Shown here: positions 1-6,900 of the stretch, in pieces
How the letters are laid out: the number at the start of each line of letters is the position of its first letter
Numbering within the stretch: the stretch's first letter is position 1
Source of the DNA: Dehalococcoidia bacterium
Lineage (GTDB): Bacteria > Chloroflexota > Dehalococcoidia > Lucifugimonadales > Lucifugimonadaceae
Direction of reading: 5' to 3'
NCBI GenBank assembly: GCA_002700125.1
Contig: PACM01000009.1
Coordinates: forward strand, 26,918-35,422
Length of the DNA: 8,505 nt
Notes under the pieces: generated by a model
What the model was told of the DNA's origin: nothing
Database searches by the model: none
What the model saw: the letters and a program-made list of their open reading frames with translations, nothing else
Position numbers and translations under genes: made by a program

Positions 1-1111
1 ATAATCTCCTTGCTTTTGTAATTTGTGAAGACCTGCTATTACTTCTTATTTCGTCTTCTGAAACAGCGAAATAGTCTGCCACGACGGAGATTACTTCTTC
101 AGGGCCAGGCCTAATTTTAATTTTGATTTGATCAAATCCAACGATCATTGTTTTCGCTGTTTCAAGATCTAAGACTTCTTGCTTGAGTTGAGTTATTGCT
201 TTCAACCGATTTACTAAGGACTCTATTTGCCGGATATTCACGTTACAAATTTGAGCAATATGATCAACAATATCTCGAGTCATGGAAAAACTTAATCTTC
301 TGCATTTGTCCTCGATTATAGCAACCTTTGTCTCATAGTCAGGAGGTTGAATATCAACAACCAACCCTGACTGAAGCCTGCTGGTTAGCCTTGTTTCGAT
401 TTCTGATAATTTTGAAGGATCATCTCCTGCAAGGATTATTTTTTTATTTGCTAAGAATAGTTCGTTGTAAGTATGAAAAAATCCTTCTTGCGTTTGAGTT
501 TTGCCGCTGAGAAATTGAATGTCATCCACTAACAAGGCATCAACATGCCTATATTTTTCGCGAAAGCTTTCAGTTTTGTTTTCTTTTATTGCTTTAATAT
601 ATTCGTTAGTAAATCTTTCAGATGTCACATATTTTGCTTTTATTTTGTGGTCTTGGAAAGAGATAAGCATGGCTTGAAGAAGATGTGTTTTTCCTAGGCC
701 CACATTTGAGTAAATGTAAAGAGGGTTGAACTCTGAATCTTTGAAATCGGCCAGCTGCTTGGATGCAGCAAAAGCCAACTCATTTGAAGGCCCTACTATA
801 AAAGATTCAAATGTATAAAGTTTTTTTATTGCGCCATTTTGTTTGTTCTCGCCCTGTCTTTTTTGTTGTCCCTCAACAGAGAAAACAACCTCAAGAGTTT
901 CAGCAGAGATTTCATTAACAACCCTCGATACAGTTGTGGAGAGTCTGTCGGTTAACATTTTCAGAGCGAATGTATTTCCTACACCTAGTGACAAAACTCC
1001 CTCCCCTAATGAAAGGGGGACAATAGGCTTAATCCACATATCAAAATTTAGGCTTTGAAGTTCTTCTGAAAGGTGAATAAGGGATTCGTCCCATAAAGTT
1101 TTTAAGTCCAC
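1..1111 (-). CDS. dnaA: Chromosomal replication initiator DnaA (C-terminus cut by window edge)
   Basis: DnaA is the AAA+ ATPase that binds DnaA boxes at oriC, melts the origin and loads the helicase. Seen: 370 complete codons from a GTG start, running off the left edge. Residues 1-75 are domain I (LW at 6-7, WIKP at 26-29). A short linker (about 80-97) follows, then the AAA+ domain: Walker A at 135-142 ending GLGKT, Walker B LLVDDIQF at 193-200, box VII arginine-finger region RLTSRL at 241-246, and sensor II arginine in NIRQIE (R294). Domain IV starts near 335, and the beginning of the DNA-binding signature (SRSSQITKARRL) is the last part visible. The GTG start places the N-terminus as in the family; a GAGG about 11 nt upstream is a modest RBS. 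Oddities: the first Walker A glycine is Ser135, and the sensor I region reads AGDD where SDR is usual. It is divergent from fmt. Identity is sure; the exact start is less so. Confidence 0.97.
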   Translation of the reverse strand, partial: MDLKTLWDESLIHLSEELQSLNFDMWIKPIVPLSLGEGVLSLGVGNTFALKMLTDRLSTTVSRVVNEISAETLEVVFSVEGQQKRQGENKQNGAIKKLYTFESFIVGPSNELAFAASKQLADFKDSEFNPLYIYSNVGLGKTHLLQAMLISFQDHKIKAKYVTSERFTNEYIKAIKENKTESFREKYRHVDALLVDDIQFLSGKTQTQEGFFHTYNELFLANKKIILAGDDPSKLSEIETRLTSRLQSGLVVDIQPPDYETKVAIIEDKCRRLSFSMTRDIVDHIAQICNVNIRQIESLVNRLKAITQLKQEVLDLETAKTMIVGFDQIKIKIRPGPEEVISVVADYFAVSEDEIRSNSRSSQITKARRL

Positions 1112-1112
1112 A

Positions 1113-1157
1113 CTATTCTTGCCCTCTCGCTCCAAATTTTGACAAAAAAAACTCCTT
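1113..1157 (-). promoter_or_regulatory. Possible leader mini-ORF with strong RBS ahead of dnaA
   Basis: On the minus strand an AAGGAG Shine-Dalgarno (1152-1157) lies 6 nt before a TTG codon (1143-1145). This opens a 10-codon reading frame (MSKFGARGQE) ending in TAG at 1113-1115, one base before the dnaA GTG at 1111. This is the best-looking ribosome-binding site in the region, yet it does not serve the dnaA frame directly at normal spacing. It could translationally couple or attenuate dnaA expression. It could also be chance, or a trace of an upstream start in another frame. No homology is claimed for the peptide. Confidence 0.3.
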
Positions 1158-1174
1158 ACAAACTGCTTGCATTT

Positions 1175-1205
1175 TTTAAAAAGAAGGCTGCGACTAGATT
1201 GTCAG
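1175..1205 (-). promoter_or_regulatory. Candidate dnaA promoter
   Basis: Reading the minus strand, CTGACA (1200-1205; five of six bases match TTGACA) is followed after 19 nt by TTTAAA (1175-1180; four of six match TATAAT). Shifting the -10 by one base gives 18-nt spacing with TTTTAA. The implied transcript would start near 1168 and include the AAGGAG leader site. The match is weak in an AT-rich background, so this is only a candidate. Confidence 0.25.
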
Positions 1206-1221
1206 CCAAACAATTAATTAA

Positions 1222-1246
1222 AATAATAATTTTAAATATTATTATT
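1222..1246. repeat. A/T-only inverted repeat (possible DNA-unwinding element)
   Basis: AATAATAAT at 1222-1230 and its exact reverse complement ATTATTATT at 1238-1246 flank a 7-nt A/T spacer. All 25 bp are A or T. It could be an easily melted element of an origin, or a binding site for an A/T-specific protein. As a transcript hairpin it would be very weak, and there is no GC stem to make it a terminator. Confidence 0.5.
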
Positions 1247-1286
1247 GAACAAACATATCATATAACCTTGAAAACTTGGCAATAGT

Positions 1287-1330
1287 TTTTGTAAACAATA
1301 CCCACTATTTTCGACAAAATTTTGTAAATA
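1287..1330 (+). repeat. Two direct repeats TTTTGTAAAYA, 33 bp apart
   Basis: TTTTGTAAACA (1287-1297) and TTTTGTAAATA (1320-1330) differ at one base. Their starts are 33 bp apart, close to three helical turns, so a protein could bind both on the same DNA face. A shorter related copy, TTTGTAAG, occurs on the minus strand at 1155-1162. These could be iterons or regulator sites of the dnaA-fmt region. The evidence is modest given the base composition. Confidence 0.3.
1314..1325. repeat. Perfect 12-bp palindrome ACAAAATTTTGT
   Basis: ACAAAATTTTGT is fully self-complementary. It overlaps the second copy of the TTTTGTAAAYA direct repeat and lies 14 bp before the DnaA box. It could be a dimer binding site in the divergent regulatory region. 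It is short and A/T-rich, so chance is not excluded. Confidence 0.35.
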
Positions 1331-1339
1331 GCTGTTCTT

Positions 1340-1348
1340 TTTTTCACA
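1340..1348 (+). promoter_or_regulatory. DnaA box (TTTTTCACA)
   Basis: TTTTTCACA fits the relaxed bacterial DnaA-box consensus TTWTNCACA at every position. It lies between dnaA and fmt, where DnaA would be expected to autoregulate its gene or initiate replication. A single 9-mer of this degeneracy can occur by chance in AT-rich DNA, so position rather than sequence alone supports it. Confidence 0.45.
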
Positions 1349-1358
1349 GCTTAGTTTA

Positions 1359-1376
1359 AAAGAACATTTGTTCTTT
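1359..1376. promoter_or_regulatory. SOS-box-like palindrome GAAC-N4-GTTC (candidate LexA operator)
   Basis: AAAGAACATTTGTTCTTT is an 18-bp inverted repeat with 8-bp perfect arms and a 2-bp centre. Its core GAACATTTGTTC has the GAAC-N4-GTTC form of the LexA site known from Gram-positive bacteria and some other phyla. It ends 19 bp before the fmt ATG and lies in the shared dnaA-fmt upstream region, so a bound repressor could affect either gene. No lexA gene is in the window, and another dimeric regulator could use the same palindrome. The palindrome itself is certain; its function is inferred. Confidence 0.45.
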
Positions 1377-1395
1377 ATCATGTAAAATAAACAAA

Positions 1396-2433
1396 ATGAA
1401 AATTGTATTTTTTGGAACAGATGAAAATTCACTGATAGTCCTTAAGGAAATATTAAATTCTTCAAATTCTGCTGAATTAGTGATAACTACGGCGGATAAA
1501 ATTCGAACTAGAGGTAACCGTAAAACACCCACTCCTGTGAAAAAATATTGTGTTGAAAATCAGGTAGCAGTCGTTGAAGAAATTCCCAGTCTTGAAAAAT
1601 TAACCGAAGTAGATCCAGATATAATTGTAGTAGCTTCATACGGAAAAATAATTCCTGATGAGATAATCAACTTTCCTAAGCATGGAGCATTAAACATTCA
1701 TCCTTCTCTATTGCCTAAATATAGAGGTCCTTCTCCTGTTCAGACTGCGCTACTTAATGGAGATCAAACATCAGGAGTCACCATAATGATACTTGATTCA
1801 GGAATAGATACTGGCCCAATTGTTTTGCAAAAAGAATGCGATATCGGATCTTCACCTAACCTTAATTATCAAGATATCCATTCAGACTGGTCAGATCCGC
1901 TCAGGACTAATCGGCGTTATTTTTTAAAAGAAGTTACAGAAGAATTCTTTAGAATCGGCGCAAAAATGTTAATAGAAATTTTAGACTCCCCTGAATTAAT
2001 CAAATCAGCTGAAATTCAGGATCACCCATTGGCGACAATGACAAAAAAATTTACAAAAGAAGACGGTCATATTAATTGGAATCAACCAGGAGAAAAGATA
2101 ATAAATCACATAAGAGCTTTTGGAGATAATATTGGCGCATATTCATTTCTTGATGGAAAAAAGATTAAAATTTTTGATGTCGTATTTGCCAATGATTGTA
2201 TTTCTCCTTACTATCAATTTTTAGGCAATAAGACCTCTCCTGAATACCGAACTCGTGGAAAGCTTGGAATATATCCACAAGATCTCTTAATTGTGACTGT
2301 AGAAGACGGAATGATGATAATTGACCAACTTCAAGTAGAAGGAAAATCGAAAATTAGTGGAAGCGACTTTATTAGAGGTTACAAATTTTATGACGACATA
2401 AATGCTTTTAAGAGCTATAAGTCATTAAGCTGA
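1396..2433 (+). CDS. fmt: Methionyl-tRNA formyltransferase with an insertion
   Basis: Fmt transfers a formyl group from 10-formyltetrahydrofolate to Met-tRNA(fMet) in the cytosol, marking it for translation initiation. Seen: a 345-aa protein opening MKIVFFGT (Rossmann-like formyltransferase fold). The folate/catalytic segment is NIHPSLLPKYRGPSP, with N100 and H102, and GVTIMILDSGIDTG follows with D138. The N-to-D spacing of 38 matches the family's Asn/His/Asp triad. A C-terminal OB-like domain (about 217-330) contains INWNQP and a late QVEGKSKISGSDFIRG segment. Length is above the usual 310-320 because about 20 extra residues (near 153-173) interrupt the region after the catalytic Asp. The RAFPWPG-type motif reads RAFGDNIGA. 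There is no clear Shine-Dalgarno before the ATG; the upstream bases are A-rich. The 3' end overlaps the next, convergent gene by 9 bp. Identity is strong; no def gene is adjacent. Confidence 0.93.
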   Translation: MKIVFFGTDENSLIVLKEILNSSNSAELVITTADKIRTRGNRKTPTPVKKYCVENQVAVVEEIPSLEKLTEVDPDIIVVASYGKIIPDEIINFPKHGALNIHPSLLPKYRGPSPVQTALLNGDQTSGVTIMILDSGIDTGPIVLQKECDIGSSPNLNYQDIHSDWSDPLRTNRRYFLKEVTEEFFRIGAKMLIEILDSPELIKSAEIQDHPLATMTKKFTKEDGHINWNQPGEKIINHIRAFGDNIGAYSFLDGKKIKIFDVVFANDCISPYYQFLGNKTSPEYRTRGKLGIYPQDLLIVTVEDGMMIIDQLQVEGKSKISGSDFIRGYKFYDDINAFKSYKSLS

Positions 2434-2718
2434 GGGCTCTATAACAGTTATCTCTCTGTGAGCTAAATGACCTCTTATAAGTGACATATTTTCTGTCCAC
2501 CATTCACTACCATAAAAAGCATCTTCTTTTATTTTAATGTCTTCAATGCTTTCATAAGTTCTGATCCAAATAAATTTTGTTTTTTCTTCATTCATCCAAG
2601 CCGACTGAATGCCCATTCCAAACCCTAGAGTCTTCGGAGCAATCACCTCATGAAATAATTTCAACCAACTCTCGACCATTCCTTTGTTAATTGTGTAAAT
2701 TCTAAGTTGTCCAACCAT
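2425..2718 (-). CDS. NIPSNAP-like dimeric alpha-beta barrel protein
   Basis: A 97-aa soluble protein with no signal peptide or membrane segment. The opening MVGQLRIYTINKGMVESWL, the central FIWIRTYES strand, and the KEDAFYGSEWW segment are the pattern of the NIPSNAP/ferredoxin-like dimeric alpha-beta barrel proteins. In those, a beta strand, a long helix and a strand repeat and pack as dimers. Members often have no proven reaction; some relatives are monooxygenases or bind small ligands, so no substrate is assigned. It starts at an ATG with AAAGG 7 nt upstream. Its stop lies inside the end of fmt (9-bp convergent overlap). It is divergent from the enolase-superfamily gene across 68 bp, so co-regulation with that catabolic enzyme is plausible. 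Identity at family level is fairly sure; function is unknown. Confidence 0.75.
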   Translation of the reverse strand: MVGQLRIYTINKGMVESWLKLFHEVIAPKTLGFGMGIQSAWMNEEKTKFIWIRTYESIEDIKIKEDAFYGSEWWTENMSLIRGHLAHREITVIEPSA

Positions 2719-2786
2719 AGATTAACCTTTACTATATTTTCTATAATTATAAATAATATTTTCTCAAATAATAAGATAGGCAAAAA
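2719..2786. promoter_or_regulatory. Divergent promoter region with palindromic -10 TATAATTATA
   Basis: The 68 bp between the NIPSNAP-like gene and the enolase-superfamily gene are strongly AT-rich. TATAATTATA at 2742-2751 is a perfect palindrome that offers a consensus TATAAT -10 to both strands: plus 2742-2747, minus 2746-2751. Expected transcript starts leave leaders of about 33 nt (plus) and 22 nt (minus). No good -35 hexamer is seen at the standard distance on either strand. The two polymerases could not occupy the site together, so mutually exclusive or activator-dependent use is possible. Confidence 0.4.
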
Positions 2787-3992
2787 ATGAAGATAAAAAA
2801 AATAGAATTAAGAGAAGTTAGTGGAGTTATGAAAACGACAGGCACTTTTTGGGAGGAGCGACTTGTAAGACCTATAGACATATATCCCGATTATAGAGTT
2901 CAAGGATTCAACGAAACTGGCTTTGGAAAAGGACAGGGTCATAAAATCGCTGCACAAGAACTTCCGATAACCGCTATCTTTATTGAAATAAAAACAGACG
3001 AAGGTGTTTCTGGAATTGGGGGCCCTATAGACAAGGCACAAGCCTACTTAATAAAAGAGCAGTTGTTACCAATATTAGAAGAAAAAGACCCTCTAGCTAT
3101 AGAATTGCTTTGGGACCAAATGCATAGATTTCAGGTTCATGGAAGACAAGGAACGCCAATGATGGCCCTTAGCGCGATTGATTGCGCATTATGGGACCTA
3201 AAAGGAAAATTTTTTAAGCAACCCGTCTATAAAATCTTAGGAGGTCCAACAAGAGAAAAAATGCCAGCGTATGCTAGTATGTTGGGGTTTAGCGTCGAAG
3301 ACCTAGGCCTAGTAAAAGAAAGAGCAAAAGAATATCAGAAAAAAGGCTATGCGGCGCAAAAATGGTTTTTTAGGCATGGCCCTATGAGTGGACCTGAAGG
3401 AATAAAGAAAAATATTGCCTTGGTAAAAACACTTAGAGAAACACTGGGGGACGACGATGACATAATGCTAGACTGTTGGCAGAGTTGGGATTTAAATTAT
3501 GCAGTTAAAGTCGCTACTCAAATCGAGGAGTTTGAACCGCGATGGCTTGAAGAAGTCGCAATGCCGGACAGAATAGATACTTACCGGCAAGTAAGAGAAA
3601 GTATATCCATACCTCTTTCAGGTGCTGAACATGAATACACCAGGTGGGGTTTCAAGAGGTTTATTGACGCAGAAGCTTTAGACATTATACAGCCAGATAT
3701 ATACTGGGCTGGAGGTTTGAGCGAGACGATTAAAATTGCAAATTATGCGACCGTACACGATTTAATTACAATACCCCACGGGCACTCTTCAAAGGCTGGT
3801 ATAAACTTTTCATTGACACAATCACCTATTCACACCCCATATCAAGAGTTTTTGGTTAAATGGAATTCAATTCATCAATTTTTTCTAAAAAACCCAATAG
3901 AACCAAAAAATGGATTAATATCAATTCCAGATGAAGACGGACTAGGAATGAATTTAGACCAAGAAAAAATTGACTCTGAAACGTTATTTTAA
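2787..3992 (+). CDS. Enolase-superfamily acid-sugar dehydratase, L-rhamnonate dehydratase-like
   Basis: This enzyme abstracts the proton alpha to a carboxylate and stabilises the enolate with a divalent metal, most likely dehydrating a sugar acid to a 2-keto-3-deoxy acid. Seen: 401 aa in the mandelate racemase/muconate lactonizing layout. The N-terminal capping domain spans about 1-130, including the substrate loop 40-62. The barrel contains SAIDCALWDLKGK (129-141), then QKWFFRHGP, metal-ligand positions D229 (LDCWQSWD), E255/E256 (WLEE) and E281 (GAEHEYTRWGF). The Asp-His pair is D304 (QPDIYW) with H331 (IPHGHSS). The GAEHEYTRWGF and MLDCWQSWD wording is close to rhamnonate dehydratases. At the second strand only K192 is seen rather than a full KxK pair. 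The weak RBS is a TAGG 6 nt before the ATG. The gene end overlaps the uvrA end by 4 bp. Family is certain; substrate is inferred. Other acid sugars or non-sugar hydroxy acids remain possible. Confidence 0.85.
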   Translation: MKIKKIELREVSGVMKTTGTFWEERLVRPIDIYPDYRVQGFNETGFGKGQGHKIAAQELPITAIFIEIKTDEGVSGIGGPIDKAQAYLIKEQLLPILEEKDPLAIELLWDQMHRFQVHGRQGTPMMALSAIDCALWDLKGKFFKQPVYKILGGPTREKMPAYASMLGFSVEDLGLVKERAKEYQKKGYAAQKWFFRHGPMSGPEGIKKNIALVKTLRETLGDDDDIMLDCWQSWDLNYAVKVATQIEEFEPRWLEEVAMPDRIDTYRQVRESISIPLSGAEHEYTRWGFKRFIDAEALDIIQPDIYWAGGLSETIKIANYATVHDLITIPHGHSSKAGINFSLTQSPIHTPYQEFLVKWNSIHQFFLKNPIEPKNGLISIPDEDGLGMNLDQEKIDSETLF

Positions 3993-6900
3993 ACAGAGGA
4001 GGCTAATCTTCTCCTCCGAAATCTTCGTGAACGCCTACCAGGGTTAATAATAGTTTCTTCTGATGTTCTTTCTGGATAAGAGAAGTCAATGGTTTTTGCA
4101 TCTGCCTTCACCTTTCTTTTTTTGCGTCTAGGAGTGGGCAAGAATGTTGTTTTTAAAGGCACAACCTTAGAGTCACGTTTTAGGAATTGGCCAGTATAGG
4201 AAGAGTCAGTTGCTGCGACCTGTTCTGGAGGGCCATAGGCCATAATTTCCCCTCCGTTTGCACCTGCGCCAGGGCCTAGGTCAATGATCCAGTCAGCATT
4301 CTTTATTACGTCAAGGTGATGCTCTATTAATAGAACACTGTTTCCAGCATTAACTAACCTGTGAAGAATTTTTATTAATGCGTTGCAATCTTCAAAAGAA
4401 AGTCCAGTGGTTGGTTCATCTAAAATGAAAAGGGTTTTTCCGGTAGCTCTTTTTGATAAATAAGTTGAAAGCTTAACCCTCTGAGCTTCCCCTCCGCTTA
4501 AAGTAGTGGCTGGTTGCCCCAACTTAATATAGCCTAAGCCAACGTCATTTAAAGTCTCTAGCTTTTTATAAATCGATTGAAAAGAAGAAAAAATATCTAG
4601 TGCCTCAGATACGGTAAGATTTAATATTTCGGCGATAGATTGCCCCTTAAATTTTATTTCCAGTGCTTCTCGGTTGTATCTTTTACCTTTGCAATCTTCA
4701 CACAACACGTTAACATCAGGCAAAAATTGCATTTGAATTTCATTGTATCCTGCCCCTTCACAGCTTTCACACCTTCCCCCTTTCACGTTAAAGGAAAATC
4801 TGCCTGGCTTGTATCCTTTTGTTCTGGCATCTGGGGTCGCAGCAAAAAGGTCTCTTATGGGACCAAATAATCCAGTATAGGTCGCAGGATTAGATCTTGG
4901 AGTTCTGCCAATAGGGGACTGATCTATGTTTATAACTTTGTCGAGATTTTCTAGTCCTTCTATTTCCTCAAAGTCACCGGGAAAATCTTTAGAGCTGTTG
5001 AAGTGCTTTGAAAGAGCCTTAAACAGTATCTCGTTTACTAATGTGCTTTTTCCAGACCCAGATGCTCCTGTAATACAGACAAGTAGCTGCAATGGAATTG
5101 AAATATCTATAGATTTTAGGTTGTTTTCTTTGGCACCATAGACTCTTAATTGCTGATTAGATTTTGGTTTTCTTCTGGATTGAGGCAATTCAATATTCTT
5201 TTCTCCAGCAAGGTATTGTCCTGTTAAAGACGATTTTGAGCTAATTATTTTATTTATTGAGCCTTCAGCTACGATGTGCCCACCATTATTGCCAGCCATT
5301 GGGCCAAGATCAATTATATGGTCGGCTGCCCTCATGATTGCTTCGTCGTGTTCGACCACGATAACTGTGTTTCCTAAATTTCTTAGCTCTTGCAGGGTAG
5401 CAATTAATCGATGATTGTCTACCGGGTGTAATCCAACTGAAGGCTCGTCACATATATACATAACGCCAGTTAGCCCTGAGCCAATCTGAGAAGCTAGCCT
5501 TATTCTTTGGCCTTCCCCACCACTTAATGTTGCTGTAGGTCGATTTAATGAAATATAGCCAAGACCAACTTTATCTAAAAACAAAAGACGTGAGGAAATT
5601 TCTTTAAATATTTGCTCTCCTATTTTTATTTCTGAAGGTTCTAATAATGCATTATCGGGATTTTGGCAATTATCAATCCACTGAAAACAGTCCTTTACCG
5701 AAAGCTCGGAAAGCTCAAAGATATTTTTGTCCGAAATTTTAACAAACAGAGCGTCTTTTTTCAGTCTTTGTCCAGAACAACCTGCACACTCCCTTTTCGT
5801 CATATAGCGTTGAATAGAGTCTCTTACAGACGATGATTCAGAGGAATGAAATCTTTTCTCTAATATGTTTACTATCCCGTTAAATCTAGTGTTCCAAACC
5901 CGTTGCTTTCCCTTTTTTGAAGTATATTGTATCGGGTATGTTGTGCCCCCTCCTCCATAAAGAATCGTAGCAAGCGTTTCTGAAGAGAGATCTCTTACAC
6001 GGTCTTGAATATCAAAGCCAAGAACATTTGAAAGTGAAGAAATAAAATTATATTCCCAAGCAAGTGCTCCACTTTTAAGTGTCCAAGGAATCAAAGCCCC
6101 TTCTGCAAGTCTTTTATTGGGATCTGGGATTATTAATTCTGGATCTATCTGTAATTTATATCCTAGACCTGAACAAGTTAAACAAGCACCGTGAGGAGTA
6201 TTGAATGAAAAATTTCTTGGCTCAAGTTCTTCGATACTAACATCACATGTACCACAAGACAGTTTTTCAGAAACAACGATATCTTGGTTGTTAAAATCAG
6301 TAATAATCAGCTTGCCTGTACCAAATTTTAGGCAGATTTCTACAGATTCACTTAATCTTGATAAATCCATATTTTTTTTCATTACCAGCCTATCCACAAC
6401 AATTTCTATTGTGTGCCATTGATTTTTGTTTAGATTTATCTTTTCTTCTAAGTCCCTGACTTCATTGTCAAGCCTTATCCTCGAAAATCCATCTTTCTTA
6501 ATTTTATCTATCAGATTTTTGTGCTCTCCTTTCATATGTTTGACGATGGGAGCAAGCAACATGATTTTTTTGTTTTCAGGAAGCCTTGTTATTCTGTCTA
6601 CAATCTCTTGGTTTGTTTGTTTTGATACCGGATCCCCACAAGAAGGACAGTGTGGCTTCCCAATTCTTGAAAATAATAATCGCAAGTAATCATAAATTTC
6701 TGTGATAGTCCCAACCGTGGAGCGAGGATTTTTTGATACGCCCTTCTGATCAATGGAAATCGCTGGACTTAGACCTTCTATTAAATCCACGTCTGGCTTT
6801 TCCATTCTGCCTAAAAATTGTCTAGCATAAGCAGAAAGAGACTCCATATATCTTCTTTGGCCTTCAGCAAAAATTGTGTTAAAGGCAAGAGAACTTTTAC

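Larger units (their letters stand above)
1112..1395. other. dnaA-fmt divergent intergenic region, candidate oriC
   Basis: These 284 bp hold no convincing protein gene beyond a possible 10-codon leader. Bacterial origins often lie beside dnaA. Seen here: a consensus DnaA box (1340-1348), a near match TTTTCGACA (1308-1316), a very AT-rich stretch at about 1210-1260 centred on a long inverted repeat that could serve as an unwinding element, and several short palindromes and repeats. Against origin function, only one full-consensus box is visible and the boxes are not clustered. It may equally be just the dnaA/fmt regulatory region, or the origin may lie on the unseen far side of dnaA. Confidence 0.4.

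Noticed and set aside
328..510. Plus-strand open frame of 60 codons inside the dnaA region
   Set aside because: It is antisense to the conserved AAA+ domain of dnaA and has no recognisable protein pattern or RBS.
1030..1038. TAATCCACA, one mismatch from the DnaA box TTATCCACA
   Set aside because: It lies within the dnaA codons for the conserved MWIKP segment and is isolated, so coding constraint explains it.
843..1058. Plus-strand open frame antisense to the dnaA N-terminal domain
   Set aside because: The opposite strand encodes clear DnaA domain I and linker; this frame shows no family motif.
1109..1113. Possible frameshift at the dnaA start, because GTG occurs twice in GTGTGG
   Set aside because: Only the GTG at 1109-1111 is in frame with the whole DnaA protein, which then reads without a break to the window edge.
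1330..1351. Stem AGCTGT/ACAGCT with a pyrimidine-rich loop, considered as a terminator
   Set aside because: The stem is only 6 bp, the T run lies in the loop rather than after the stem, and no gene ends here on either strand.
1232..1432. Minus-strand open frame of 66 codons spanning the intergenic region into the start of fmt
   Set aside because: It begins inside the conserved fmt N-terminus, consists of Phe/Lys/Asn-rich sequence expected from AT-rich DNA, and covers palindromes better explained as regulatory DNA.
6426..6689. Plus-strand open frame of 87 codons opposite uvrA; similar ones at 4640-4870, 4926-5141 and 6201-6422
   Set aside because: All are mirror frames of conserved UvrA segments, rich in Ser/Phe/Leu as expected for antisense of Lys/Glu-rich coding sequence.
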